Shown here one piece after another: positions 7,140 to 13,629 of a stretch of DNA of 14,727 bases. The stretch lies in the NCBI GenBank assembly GCA_964506505.1, contig CAZDKY010000054.1, positions 1 to 14,727 of the forward strand. Reading direction: 5' to 3'. Position 1 is the stretch's first letter, and each line of letters opens with the position of its first letter. The notes beneath the pieces were generated by a model that saw only the letters and a program-made list of their open reading frames with translations, did not search any database and was not told where the DNA came from. A program made the translations under genes and the position numbers. The stretch comes from M55B129 sp964506505. GTDB lineage: Bacteria; Bacillota; Dethiobacteria; DTU022.

Positions 7140-8140
7140 TGATCATTTCATGGAACACAACCCGGCAATGTCACTTAAAATGCAAACATTGTTATCGAGA
7201 TGCCGGGGAAAAAGAAAATAACGAACTATCAACTGAAGAAGGAAAAACACTGATAGAAGAAATTGCCAATTCCGGTTTTAAAATACTTGTTCTTTCCGGT
7301 GGCGAGCCGTTGCTGCGTGATGATATTTTTGATTTAACTTCCCACGCTGCCGCATGCGGCCTGCGGCCCGTTTTTGGCACAACCGGCACTACTATTACCC
7401 CTCCGGTAGCCCGTAAATTAAAACAATCGGGGGCAGTTAGGATCGGAATTTCTTTAGACAGCATTAATCCTGAAGCACATGATCAGTTTCGGGGTGTTCC
7501 CGGTGCCTGGGAACAGGCTATCCGAGGGATGAAATATTGCTTCGATGCCGACTTGCCTTTCCAGATCCATACAACAGTAGTCGAACATAATTACCATGAA
7601 GTAGAAGCGATTACCGATCTTGCTGTTTCCCTGGGAGCAGCGGCTCATCACGTTTTTTTCCTGGTGCCGACTGGACGGGCCAAAGATATTGAATCAGAAG
7701 CGCTGCGCGAAAAACAATATGAGCATCTGTTGCATCGCATTCTCAAAAAACAACAGGAAGTGTCAATTGAATTAAAGCCGACCTGCGCACCCCAGTTTAT
7801 GAGAATTGCAAAACAGATGGGCATGGAAATGCGCTTTACAAAAGGCTGTCTGGCAGGAACTGCTTACTGCTGTATCCTTCCGGCCGGGGATGTTCATCCT
7901 TGCCCATATCTTCCTGTAAAAGTCGGCAATGTAAGGGAACAGCCCTTTTCAGATATCTGGCGGGAAGCGGAAATCTTTAAACAACTTCGCAGTGAAAAAT
8001 TCGGGGGAAAATGCGGAACCTGCGATTATAAAGATATTTGCAGCGGTTGCCGGGCGCGAGCCTATTATTACACAAACGGTGATTACATGGCCGAAGATCC
8101 CTGGTGCCTGTACAGGAGGGGCATATCGGTTGATCAATAA
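7139..8140 (+). CDS. ahbD: Radical SAM heme synthase, Fe-coproporphyrin III decarboxylase (AhbD / NirJ2 type)
   Basis: AhbD converts Fe-coproporphyrin III to protoheme by oxidative decarboxylation of two propionates to vinyl groups. The 333-residue protein begins almost directly with the cluster motif: Cys11, Cys15 and Cys18 (CHLKCKHC), followed by GGEPLLRDD. The C-terminal region has cysteines in KGCLAG, AYCC and HPCPYLP, then a CX2CX5CX2C block (CGTCDYKDICSGC) and a last Cys in EDPWCLY, a SPASM-like auxiliary cluster arrangement. The short N-terminus separates it from the AhbC/NirJ1 paralogue upstream. The ATG overlaps the hemB stop (TAATG), with AGGAG about 8 nt before it. The split between AhbC and AhbD rests on N-terminal length, motif context and gene order. 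No oxygen-dependent or HemH-type terminal enzyme is present in the window. Confidence 0.88.
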   Translation: MIISWNTTRQCHLKCKHCYRDAGEKENNELSTEEGKTLIEEIANSGFKILVLSGGEPLLRDDIFDLTSHAAACGLRPVFGTTGTTITPPVARKLKQSGAVRIGISLDSINPEAHDQFRGVPGAWEQAIRGMKYCFDADLPFQIHTTVVEHNYHEVEAITDLAVSLGAAAHHVFFLVPTGRAKDIESEALREKQYEHLLHRILKKQQEVSIELKPTCAPQFMRIAKQMGMEMRFTKGCLAGTAYCCILPAGDVHPCPYLPVKVGNVREQPFSDIWREAEIFKQLRSEKFGGKCGTCDYKDICSGCRARAYYYTNGDYMAEDPWCLYRRGISVDQ

Positions 8141-8621
8141 TAATGCAAGTAGTAAAATCAACAAGAGAGAAAGGCAGTTGCTGGATCTACTCCAGACCGG
8201 TTTTTCTGTTTCATCCCGGCCGTACCTGACTGCTGCTGAAGAAATGAATATGACAGAAGATGATGTAGTTGAAATGGTAAAAAACTTGCGGTCTAAGGGA
8301 ATTATACGCCGCATCGGCGGTCTTTTTAGCGCCAGGAAACTCGGTTTTACTTCCACCCTGGTTGCCCTGCAGGTAGAAAAACAGTGGATAGAAAAAGTGG
8401 CTCATGCAATATGCTCTTATCCCGGGGTAACCCACTGTTACGAGAGAAATCATTTCTTTAACCTGTGGTTTACACTAACCAGTAGTGATCGAAAAACTGA
8501 AAAGAAGATTCTTACTGAAATTGATGCGTTGCCAGGGGTAGAAAAACTAAGAAATTTTCCTGCCCTAAAAAAATTTAAGCTCAAAGTCAATTTTTCCTTC
8601 TCGGAGGACTCGACTAATTAA
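8130..8621 (+). CDS. ahbA: Siroheme decarboxylase subunit (AhbA type, Lrp/AsnC-like fold)
   Basis: AhbA and AhbB form the complex that removes two carboxylates from siroheme, giving 12,18-didecarboxysiroheme. The 163-residue protein has a winged-helix-like N-terminal half (about residues 12-60, including EGII-type segment SKGIIRRIGGLFSARKLG) and an AsnC-like ferredoxin-fold half containing VTHCYERNHFFNLWFTL, whose His and aromatic residues are typical of the decarboxylases. Proteins like this are often mislabelled as Lrp-family regulators. The start is inferred to be TTG at 8130: AGGAGG at 8114-8119 is 10 nt upstream, and no ATG exists in frame before conserved sequence; it overlaps the ahbD end by 11 nt. 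The stop overlaps ahbB by 1 nt. Which of the pair is alpha or beta could be swapped; the family is clear. Confidence 0.85.
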   Translation: MINNNASSKINKRERQLLDLLQTGFSVSSRPYLTAAEEMNMTEDDVVEMVKNLRSKGIIRRIGGLFSARKLGFTSTLVALQVEKQWIEKVAHAICSYPGVTHCYERNHFFNLWFTLTSSDRKTEKKILTEIDALPGVEKLRNFPALKKFKLKVNFSFSEDSTN

Positions 8622-9088
8622 TGAAATTAGATGAACTAGACAAAAGAATTATTGCTTGCTTGCAGGGTGATCTTCCTTTAACAAAAACACCTTTTGCCGA
8701 TTTAGCCGTCGATTTAGGCATTACGGAAAAAGAACTGCTGCATAAAATTTCTGTCTATCTTGAATCGGACATTATGCGCCGTTTTGGAGCAGTTTTACAC
8801 CATCAAGAAGCTGGTTTTTCGGCCAACGCCATGTGCTGCTGGGTTGTTCCTGAAGAATTGATAGAACATACGGGAAAGATCATGGCTTCATTCAGCGAAG
8901 CTTCACATGTTTTCCAACGTCCTTGTTACCCTGACTGGCCTTATAACCTTTACACTATGATTCATGCCCGGTCAAGAAAAATATTGCATAGCGTAGTAAA
9001 ACAAATGTCCCTGCAGACCGGCATTGACAGTTACAGGCTACTTTTTAGCAAACGGGAATTTAAAAAAACCAGCATGAAGTACTTTTAA
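8621..9088 (+). CDS. ahbB: Siroheme decarboxylase partner subunit (AhbB type, Lrp/AsnC-like fold)
   Basis: This is the 155-residue partner of the preceding gene, start and stop fused as TAATG, which suggests coupled translation of the two subunits in equal amount. It opens MKLDELDKRIIACLQGDLPL, a helix-turn-helix-like half, then MRRFGAVLHHQEAGFSANAM and the conserved QRPCYPDWPYNLYTMIHA segment with its Tyr, Trp and His residues. The paired His-His in AVLHHQ and the RP-x-YPDWPYNLY motif distinguish it from true Lrp regulators. GGAGG (8603-8607) lies 13 nt before the ATG, somewhat far, in keeping with coupling. A transcription terminator begins at its stop codon, so it closes the first block. 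Confidence 0.87.
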   Translation: MKLDELDKRIIACLQGDLPLTKTPFADLAVDLGITEKELLHKISVYLESDIMRRFGAVLHHQEAGFSANAMCCWVVPEELIEHTGKIMASFSEASHVFQRPCYPDWPYNLYTMIHARSRKILHSVVKQMSLQTGIDSYRLLFSKREFKKTSMKYF

Positions 9089-9145
9089 CCACAGGAATAT
9101 TTTCTACCGTTTAATTAATTAAAAACCTGTGGTTATTATTTTTTT
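9087..9145 (+). terminator. Rho-independent terminator after ahbB
   Basis: AACCACAGG (9087-9095) and CCTGTGGTT (9126-9134) form a perfect 9-bp stem followed by ATTATTTTTTT. The 30-nt loop is unusually long and AT-rich. The stem overlaps the ahbB stop codon. It would end or reduce transcription before hemL. Confidence 0.7.
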
Positions 9146-9204
9146 CGCCGGTTTTCTAAAAACAGGAGTAATCATCAATAATAATATTTACAAGGAGCTT
9201 TAAT

Positions 9205-10530
9205 ATGTTTACACTATCTCAAAAAATGTTCTCCAAAGCCAGAGAAGTAATGCCAGGTGGAGTAAACAGCCCGGTAAGAGCTTTCAAGGCAGTAGAAATG
9301 GATCCAATATTTATCGATCGGGGTACAGGTGCAAAACTCTATGATGTAGATGGAAACAGCTATATCGATTATGTTGGTTCATGGGGTCCTCTAATTCTTG
9401 GCCACGCCCATCCGCACATTGTTGAGGCAATCAACAAAATTGCCCGGAAAGGGACCAGTTTTGGAGCCCCGACAGCTCTTGAGACAGAAATGGCGCGCAT
9501 GATTATTGAGGCAATGCCATCTATTGAGCTTATACGAATGGTCAATTCAGGCACCGAAGCAGTAATGAGTGCTCTCCGCCTGGCCAGGGGATACACAGGC
9601 CGATCAAAGATAATCAAGTTTGCCGGCTGCTATCACGGCCACTGCGATAGTTTTTTAATCAAGGCCGGCTCCGGTGCTGCTACCTTTGGTCATCCTGACA
9701 GTCCCGGAGTAACAGAAGGAGCAGCTCGCGATACAATTATCATTCAATACAATGATCTTCCTGCTGTTAAAAATGCCTTTGCCACCCACGGTGAAAACAT
9801 TGCTGCCGTAGTAGTAGAACCAGTAGCAGCCAATATGGGCCTGATTTTACCACAGGACAGTTTTTTGGAAGGCTTGCGCAAATTAAGCCGGGATTACGGA
9901 GCCTTGCTCATTTTTGATGAGGTTATCACCGGTTTTCGTGTCGGATACGGAGGGGCCCAGGAATACTATAATATTCAACCCGATTTAACGACCCTCGGCA
10001 AGGTTATCGGCGGTGGAATGCCGATTGGCGCATACGGTGGAAAACGGGAAATCATGGAACAGGTTGCACCCAGTGGACCGGTTTACCAGGCCGGTACTCT
10101 GTCGGGGAATCCTCTTGCAATGGCCGTCGGGATTGAAACTCTGAAAATATTACAAACAAATGGATTCTACGAAAACCTGGTTGCCAAACAGGAAAATCTA
10201 ACTTCCGGCCTGGCCACTGCTGCTCGCCGGCACGGCGTTAATATTTACCAGAGTTCTATTGGTTCAATGTTCGGAACTTTTTTTAATGCCGATCCGGTTT
10301 TTAATTTTAAAGATGCTCTAAAGTCGGATTCTGAGGCTTTCAAAATATTTTTCCGGACCATGCTGAAAGAAGGAGTTTATCTAGCTCCATCACCTTTCGA
10401 AACCGGATTTATTTCATCGGCCCACAGCGAAGAAGATATAACTTTCACCATTGAAGCCGTCGATAAAGCTTTTGAAGCGGTGAAAATATATTTTAGTGAA
10501 AAAGATAATTCACCAAAACTTGCTCCGTAA
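9205..10530 (+). CDS. hemL: Glutamate-1-semialdehyde 2,1-aminomutase
   Basis: This PLP enzyme makes 5-aminolevulinate from glutamate-1-semialdehyde, the second step of the C5 route. The 441-residue protein is full length: VMPGGVNSPVRAF near the start, NSGTEAVMSALRLAR (114-128) for phosphate binding, GCYHGHCD, then FDEVITGFR with Asp238 for the pyridine nitrogen, and TTLGKVIGGGMP with the PLP lysine at 266. AAGGAG sits 7 nt before the ATG. It follows the terminator at 9087-9145 with a 116-nt gap, so it probably has its own promoter, though no convincing -35/-10 pair is visible between 9146 and 9204. HemA, its partner in channelling the reactive semialdehyde, is encoded next, 68 nt downstream. 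Confidence 0.98.
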   Translation: MFTLSQKMFSKAREVMPGGVNSPVRAFKAVEMDPIFIDRGTGAKLYDVDGNSYIDYVGSWGPLILGHAHPHIVEAINKIARKGTSFGAPTALETEMARMIIEAMPSIELIRMVNSGTEAVMSALRLARGYTGRSKIIKFAGCYHGHCDSFLIKAGSGAATFGHPDSPGVTEGAARDTIIIQYNDLPAVKNAFATHGENIAAVVVEPVAANMGLILPQDSFLEGLRKLSRDYGALLIFDEVITGFRVGYGGAQEYYNIQPDLTTLGKVIGGGMPIGAYGGKREIMEQVAPSGPVYQAGTLSGNPLAMAVGIETLKILQTNGFYENLVAKQENLTSGLATAARRHGVNIYQSSIGSMFGTFFNADPVFNFKDALKSDSEAFKIFFRTMLKEGVYLAPSPFETGFISSAHSEEDITFTIEAVDKAFEAVKIYFSEKDNSPKLAP

Positions 10531-10598
10531 AATTCATTAAGTAAAACAAAATTGTATCGTTGTGAAATTTCAATATTTATACTAATGGGGTTTGAAAA

Positions 10599-12002
10599 AT
10601 GCACATATTGGTTCTGGGAATCAACCATAAAACCGCAACCTTGGAAATCAGAGAAAAAATTGCTTTCGCCGAGAATCACATTAGACAAGCCTACGATACT
10701 TTAAAAAAGGTTCATTCCGTAACCCAATGTATAATTTTGTCGACCTGCAACCGAACTGAAATTTACGCTGTAGTTGAAGATCTCGTTGAGGGTAAAAATA
10801 GTCTGCTTTCAATGCTTCAAGAAGTTAAAGGAGTCAATCCGACGGAAATAGAGACAAACCTGTATTATTATTTTAACCGTGAAGCAGTATCTCACCTTTT
10901 TCAAGTCACAGCCGGCCTTGATTCGATGATCCTCGGTGAAACCCAAATCCTTGGCCAGGTAAAAAATGCTTACGAAAAAGCCATAGAAAACGGTATGGTG
11001 AACAAGGTCCTCCATGGCTTATTCCAACGCACAGTAAGCTGTGCCAAAAAAGTGCAAACGGAAACAGAGATTAACTGCAATTCTCTTTCGATAAGTTACA
11101 CAGCCCTTGATATGATCAGGAAAAAGCTGGACCATTTTGAAGAAATGCGGGTCCTTGTGATCGGCGCCGGCAAAATGTCACACCTTACTTTACAACAACT
11201 GCACTCGTGGGGAGTAAAAAATATTAAGGTAACCAGCCGCACCTACCAGCGAGCAAAAAAATTAGCTGAGCTCTTTGATGCGATCACTATTGACTTTAAA
11301 AATTTGAAAGATCTGCTTCCAGGTGTGGATTTAATAGTAAGCTCTACCGGGGCACCCCACCTCCTGATCCATAAAGAAGAAATGGCCGCAGTGATGAAAG
11401 AGCGCAATCAAAAACCAATATTTATCGTTGATATCGCTGTTCCCAGGGACATTGATCCGGAAGTTGCGGTTTTAGATAATGTCTTTCTCTATGATATGGA
11501 CACTCTCCAACAGGTTATCAATACAAATCATAAAGAAAGAAAAAAAGAAGCGGCAATGGCCAGAAATATGATTATTGCCGAAACAGAACAGTTTCAGGCC
11601 TGGTTTAAAACACTTGAAGTCGCCCCCGTGATTAAAGCTCTTCGTCATAAAACCGACTTAATCAGGCAGGAAAAAACAGACAGGTATATAAAAAACAAAC
11701 TGGGTCAATTAAATAAAAAAGAAAAAGAAGCAGTTGATAATTTAACTAAATCCATTGTCAACGCCATTTTGAAAGAACCGATTTTAAAGATGAAAGATAC
11801 CGCCTCACAAGAAGAAGCGAAAATTTTCATTGATTCTCTGCGCTTTCTGTTTGATTTACAAAAGAATACATTTAATGAAGAAGGTTCTAATGAAATCATT
11901 GAGAATAAGAAACAGGGACCTGTCATAGAGAAAGGAGAGTACTGGAGTGAAAACCGGCCTGATTATATTGGGACACGGAAGTCGAATACAGGAAGCAGCT
12001 GA
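10599..12002 (+). CDS. hemA: Glutamyl-tRNA reductase
   Basis: The enzyme reduces glutamyl-tRNA(Glu) to glutamate-1-semialdehyde with NADPH, the first committed step and the usual control point. It has 467 residues: catalytic domain with LSTCNRTEIYAV and the nucleophile Cys50, then GLDSMILGETQILGQV, the NADPH-binding loop VIGAGKMSHLTL, and a helical dimerisation domain from about residue 330. The last 40 or so residues (from about EEGSNEIIE) are past the usual end and look unconserved; the final 18 are encoded in DNA shared with cbiX. The ribosome site is weak (ATGGGG, 8 nt). The leader contains the palindrome TGAAATTTCA (10563-10572) and a possible -10 TATACT (10578-10583) without a clear -35. 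The gene is at the end of the pathway cluster although it encodes the first step. Confidence 0.97.
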   Translation: MHILVLGINHKTATLEIREKIAFAENHIRQAYDTLKKVHSVTQCIILSTCNRTEIYAVVEDLVEGKNSLLSMLQEVKGVNPTEIETNLYYYFNREAVSHLFQVTAGLDSMILGETQILGQVKNAYEKAIENGMVNKVLHGLFQRTVSCAKKVQTETEINCNSLSISYTALDMIRKKLDHFEEMRVLVIGAGKMSHLTLQQLHSWGVKNIKVTSRTYQRAKKLAELFDAITIDFKNLKDLLPGVDLIVSSTGAPHLLIHKEEMAAVMKERNQKPIFIVDIAVPRDIDPEVAVLDNVFLYDMDTLQQVINTNHKERKKEAAMARNMIIAETEQFQAWFKTLEVAPVIKALRHKTDLIRQEKTDRYIKNKLGQLNKKEKEAVDNLTKSIVNAILKEPILKMKDTASQEEAKIFIDSLRFLFDLQKNTFNEEGSNEIIENKKQGPVIEKGEYWSENRPDYIGTRKSNTGSS

Positions 12003-12321
12003 GACTCTGGTAGAAATTACTGCCACGGTTAAAAAAATGGTTCCTTACGAAGAAGTCGAATATGCCTTTTTCCAGTTTTCAAAACCGGATCTTTCAGAAG
12101 CAACAAACAAATTGATCCGTTCAGGTATAAATCGCATTTTTATTATACCGGCGCTATTTGCCAGTGGCAAACACCTGACAGTCGACATACCACAAATAAT
12201 TGATAAATTAAAAATAAAGAACCCCGGAGTTAAAATGTATATAGCAGAACCGCTCGGAGCCGATTTACGCATTGTCGAGATTCTGTTAGACCGAATTCGC
12301 GAACTCGAAACTTCAATCTGA
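11947..12321 (+). CDS. cbiX: Short CbiX-type sirohydrochlorin chelatase
   Basis: Members insert Fe2+ (SirB role) or Co2+ (CbiX role) into sirohydrochlorin. At 124 residues this is the single-domain CbiX-S form, which works as a homodimer. It begins IILGHGS with metal-binding His10 and has ALFASGKHLTVDIP with the second His at 76. In this cluster, with siroheme as the substrate of AhbA/B, an iron role is inferred; no cobalamin genes are in view. The GTG start at 11947 has AAAGGAG 9 nt upstream, both inside the end of hemA, so the genes overlap by 56 nt. It could supply the chelatase activity that the Asp-less SirC may lack. It is the last gene of the block. Confidence 0.92.
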   Translation: MKTGLIILGHGSRIQEAAETLVEITATVKKMVPYEEVEYAFFQFSKPDLSEATNKLIRSGINRIFIIPALFASGKHLTVDIPQIIDKLKIKNPGVKMYIAEPLGADLRIVEILLDRIRELETSI

Positions 12322-12412
12322 GTAATTTAATCCTTTGATTACCTCTTTGGCAAATAACTGGCAGAACAACCGGCTGCTATGCTATTATTCAATTTTGCAC
12401 ATTATCGTGATA

Positions 12413-12428
12413 CCGGCATCCATCTACC
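12413..12428 (+). repeat. 16-bp dispersed repeat, copy 2
   Basis: Identical to 1297-1312. This copy forms the left part of the hairpin at 12418-12454, whereas the first copy is not in an inverted repeat. Confidence 0.4.
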
Positions 12429-12466
12429 ATGTTTTAACCATGAAGCAGATGGATTCCCTTATTTTT
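12418..12466 (+). terminator. Hairpin after cbiX, possible terminator
   Basis: ATCCATCT (12418-12425) pairs perfectly with AGATGGAT (12447-12454), with an inner CATG/CATG pairing, followed by TCCCTTATTTTT. The U-rich run starts several bases late and the stem is broken, so termination may be partial. It lies about 100 nt past the cbiX stop and before the convergent gene. Confidence 0.35.
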
Positions 12467-12513
12467 CATGCTACTCAGCACCGTTATGTTTATTAAAAAC
12501 TCTCCAGAAAAAT

Positions 12514-13287
12514 TTAATGAGATACTTTCACTGCTTTTTTAATAACATATTCACTGAGCTCAGTTATTCCACAGGCCAAAGAAATCTTTTTAAATAATTC
12601 TTTCTTGTATTCCTTTTTCCACCATGAACCTGCAAGAACCGTTACAGGAGTATCCAGGAATGCCTCCGGATACATGGGGGTCGATGCACCGATCATGATT
12701 ATTTCCCTTGCTTTTTCACACATTGATATAATCTCTTCTGCCGAACCGTTAATAATACTGGTCCCGCTCAGCATCACAATATCAGCATGAGGCAATAAAC
12801 GGGGTTGCTCTTTCATAAGCACAACTTCCCCTTTAAATCCGCCGCATTTCGATATGCCTTCATCAAAAATATACATCTTTTTCACTCTTGAACTGAGCAT
12901 CGAAACTAGGGGCGCTATAAAACCAATCATGGCCATTGTATCGGTTTTTTTCAAGTCAATGCCGAAAGGGCGGCCGGGCGTATCCGCATCCTCCAGGTTT
13001 TTCGCCCGCGACGCGGCCGCTAAAACAGCCATTGCGATCCCTCTTTGAACATTGTCTTTACCTGATTCAGCCCATTCGGCAATAGAACAGGCTTCTTCTC
13101 CAATCACTTTCTGCCCGTAAGGAAAAATTGAACAACCAGACTTCAAACCTTCCCGTAAAACATAAGATACCCCCAGGAAACCATTGTCCAATTCTACCGC
13201 CATCAGGGATATACCAATTACCAGGTCGCGCACCTTCCTTCCTGTTAAAAAGGGCTGTGCCTTTTCTAAAATTTTTGTAATTAGCAT
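12514..13287 (-). CDS. DUF4213/DUF364 putative heavy-metal chelation protein
   Basis: The 257-residue protein matches in layout the family with an N-terminal DUF4213 domain (about residues 1-90, including VRDLVIGISLMAVEL and LDNGFLGVSYVLRE) and a C-terminal Rossmann-like DUF364 domain. The latter shows MAMIGFIAPLVSML, HADIVMLSGTSIINGSAEEI and MIGASTPMYPEAF, then VTVLAGSW. The family is annotated as possibly binding or chelating metals, but its biochemistry is not established to my knowledge. There is no signal peptide or membrane segment. The ATG at 13287 has AGGAGG 9 nt upstream and an extended -10 promoter about 100 nt upstream. It is convergent to the heme genes, so it is not in their operon; a link to iron, cobalt or tetrapyrrole metabolism is only inferred from proximity. 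Confidence 0.75.
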   Translation of the reverse strand: MLITKILEKAQPFLTGRKVRDLVIGISLMAVELDNGFLGVSYVLREGLKSGCSIFPYGQKVIGEEACSIAEWAESGKDNVQRGIAMAVLAAASRAKNLEDADTPGRPFGIDLKKTDTMAMIGFIAPLVSMLSSRVKKMYIFDEGISKCGGFKGEVVLMKEQPRLLPHADIVMLSGTSIINGSAEEIISMCEKAREIIMIGASTPMYPEAFLDTPVTVLAGSWWKKEYKKELFKKISLACGITELSEYVIKKAVKVSH

Positions 13288-13386
13288 AAATTTAATCCTC
13301 CTGATGGTATCTTCTAAAACGTCAAACCTTCTATTCTCAAGACTAATGCCACTTATTTATTATGGAAAGCATTGCGTTTTAAATTA

Positions 13387-13415
13387 ATATTATCATACCA
13401 AATCATACAGGTAAA
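13387..13415 (-). promoter_or_regulatory. Predicted promoter of the DUF364 gene
   Basis: On the minus strand TTTACC (13415-13410) and TAATAT (13392-13387) are 17 bp apart, with TGA directly before the -10 (extended -10). It overlaps the T-tract of the upstream tRNA terminator, and the leader would be about 90 nt. Confidence 0.4.
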
Positions 13416-13444
13416 TAAATTTCCGGAGTATAAAACCCCGGAAA
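13411..13444 (-). terminator. Rho-independent terminator downstream of the tRNA-Arg 3' half
   Basis: Read on the minus strand, TTTCCGG (13444-13438) and CCGGAAA (13426-13420) form a 7-bp stem with an 11-nt loop, followed by TTTATTTAC. It lies 12 nt past the CCA end of the tRNA fragment, as expected of the original tRNA terminator that stayed with the chromosome when the tRNA was displaced. Confidence 0.55.
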
Positions 13445-13456
13445 CCCTTTATTCAC

Positions 13457-13506
13457 TGGTGCGCCTGGGAGGATTTGAACCCCCGACTAACGGATTAGAA
13501 GTGCGT
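13457..13506 (-). tRNA. 3' half of tRNA-Arg(UCU): attachment-site scar, not a functional tRNA
   Basis: On the minus strand the sequence gives, in order, an anticodon loop CTTCTAA (anticodon UCU), the 3' anticodon stem TCCGT, a 5-nt variable loop TAGTC, a T arm GGGGG-TTCAAAT-CCTCC, the acceptor 3' strand CAGGCGC, discriminator A and an encoded CCA. The 5' anticodon strand is ACGCA, which leaves one C-C mismatch against TCCGT. Upstream of that there is no D arm and no GCGCCTG 5' acceptor strand, so the gene is cut near the anticodon stem. This is the usual footprint of a site-specific element in a tRNA gene, with the displaced 3' end left on the far side. The element would lie to the right of this point. 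An old tRNA pseudogene is the alternative. Confidence 0.8.
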
Positions 13507-13606
13507 TAAAGTATTTCAGGTAAAATCTTGTGGCCCTTTGTTGATAAGGGTTTGCAGCTTTTTACTTCAAGTTATTCCAGGTCATTTTGGAACATTTTCT
13601 GTTCCC

Positions 13607-13628
13607 ATTGATCCCAAATTGATCCCAA
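13607..13628 (+). repeat. Tandem 11-bp repeat beside the att scar
   Basis: ATTGATCCCAA occurs twice head to tail without a gap (13607-13617 and 13618-13628), about 100 bp inside the presumed element end. A short inverted repeat, GGAACA-N5-TGTTCC (13589-13605), is adjacent. Tandem arm-type sites for a tyrosine integrase are often placed like this; that role is inferred. Confidence 0.5.
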
Positions 13629-13629
13629 T

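Noticed and set aside
7992..8129. Upstream ATG for ahbA, inside ahbD.
   Set aside because: It would add 46 residues read from ahbD codons in another frame; the TTG at 8130 with AGGAGG fits the family length.
10552..10583. Possible hemA promoter or Rex-like site (TTGTGAAATTTCA, TATACT).
   Set aside because: Only one half of a Rex-type site is present, and the -10 candidate has no -35 at acceptable spacing. Mentioned under hemA but not called.
12322..12342. Short inverted repeat GTAAT/ATTAC directly after cbiX.
   Set aside because: Five base pairs with no U-tract; too weak for a terminator.
12379..12597. 72-codon plus-strand ORF between cbiX and the DUF364 gene.
   Set aside because: It runs over the end of the DUF364 gene in antisense, has no ribosome site and looks unlike a protein family.
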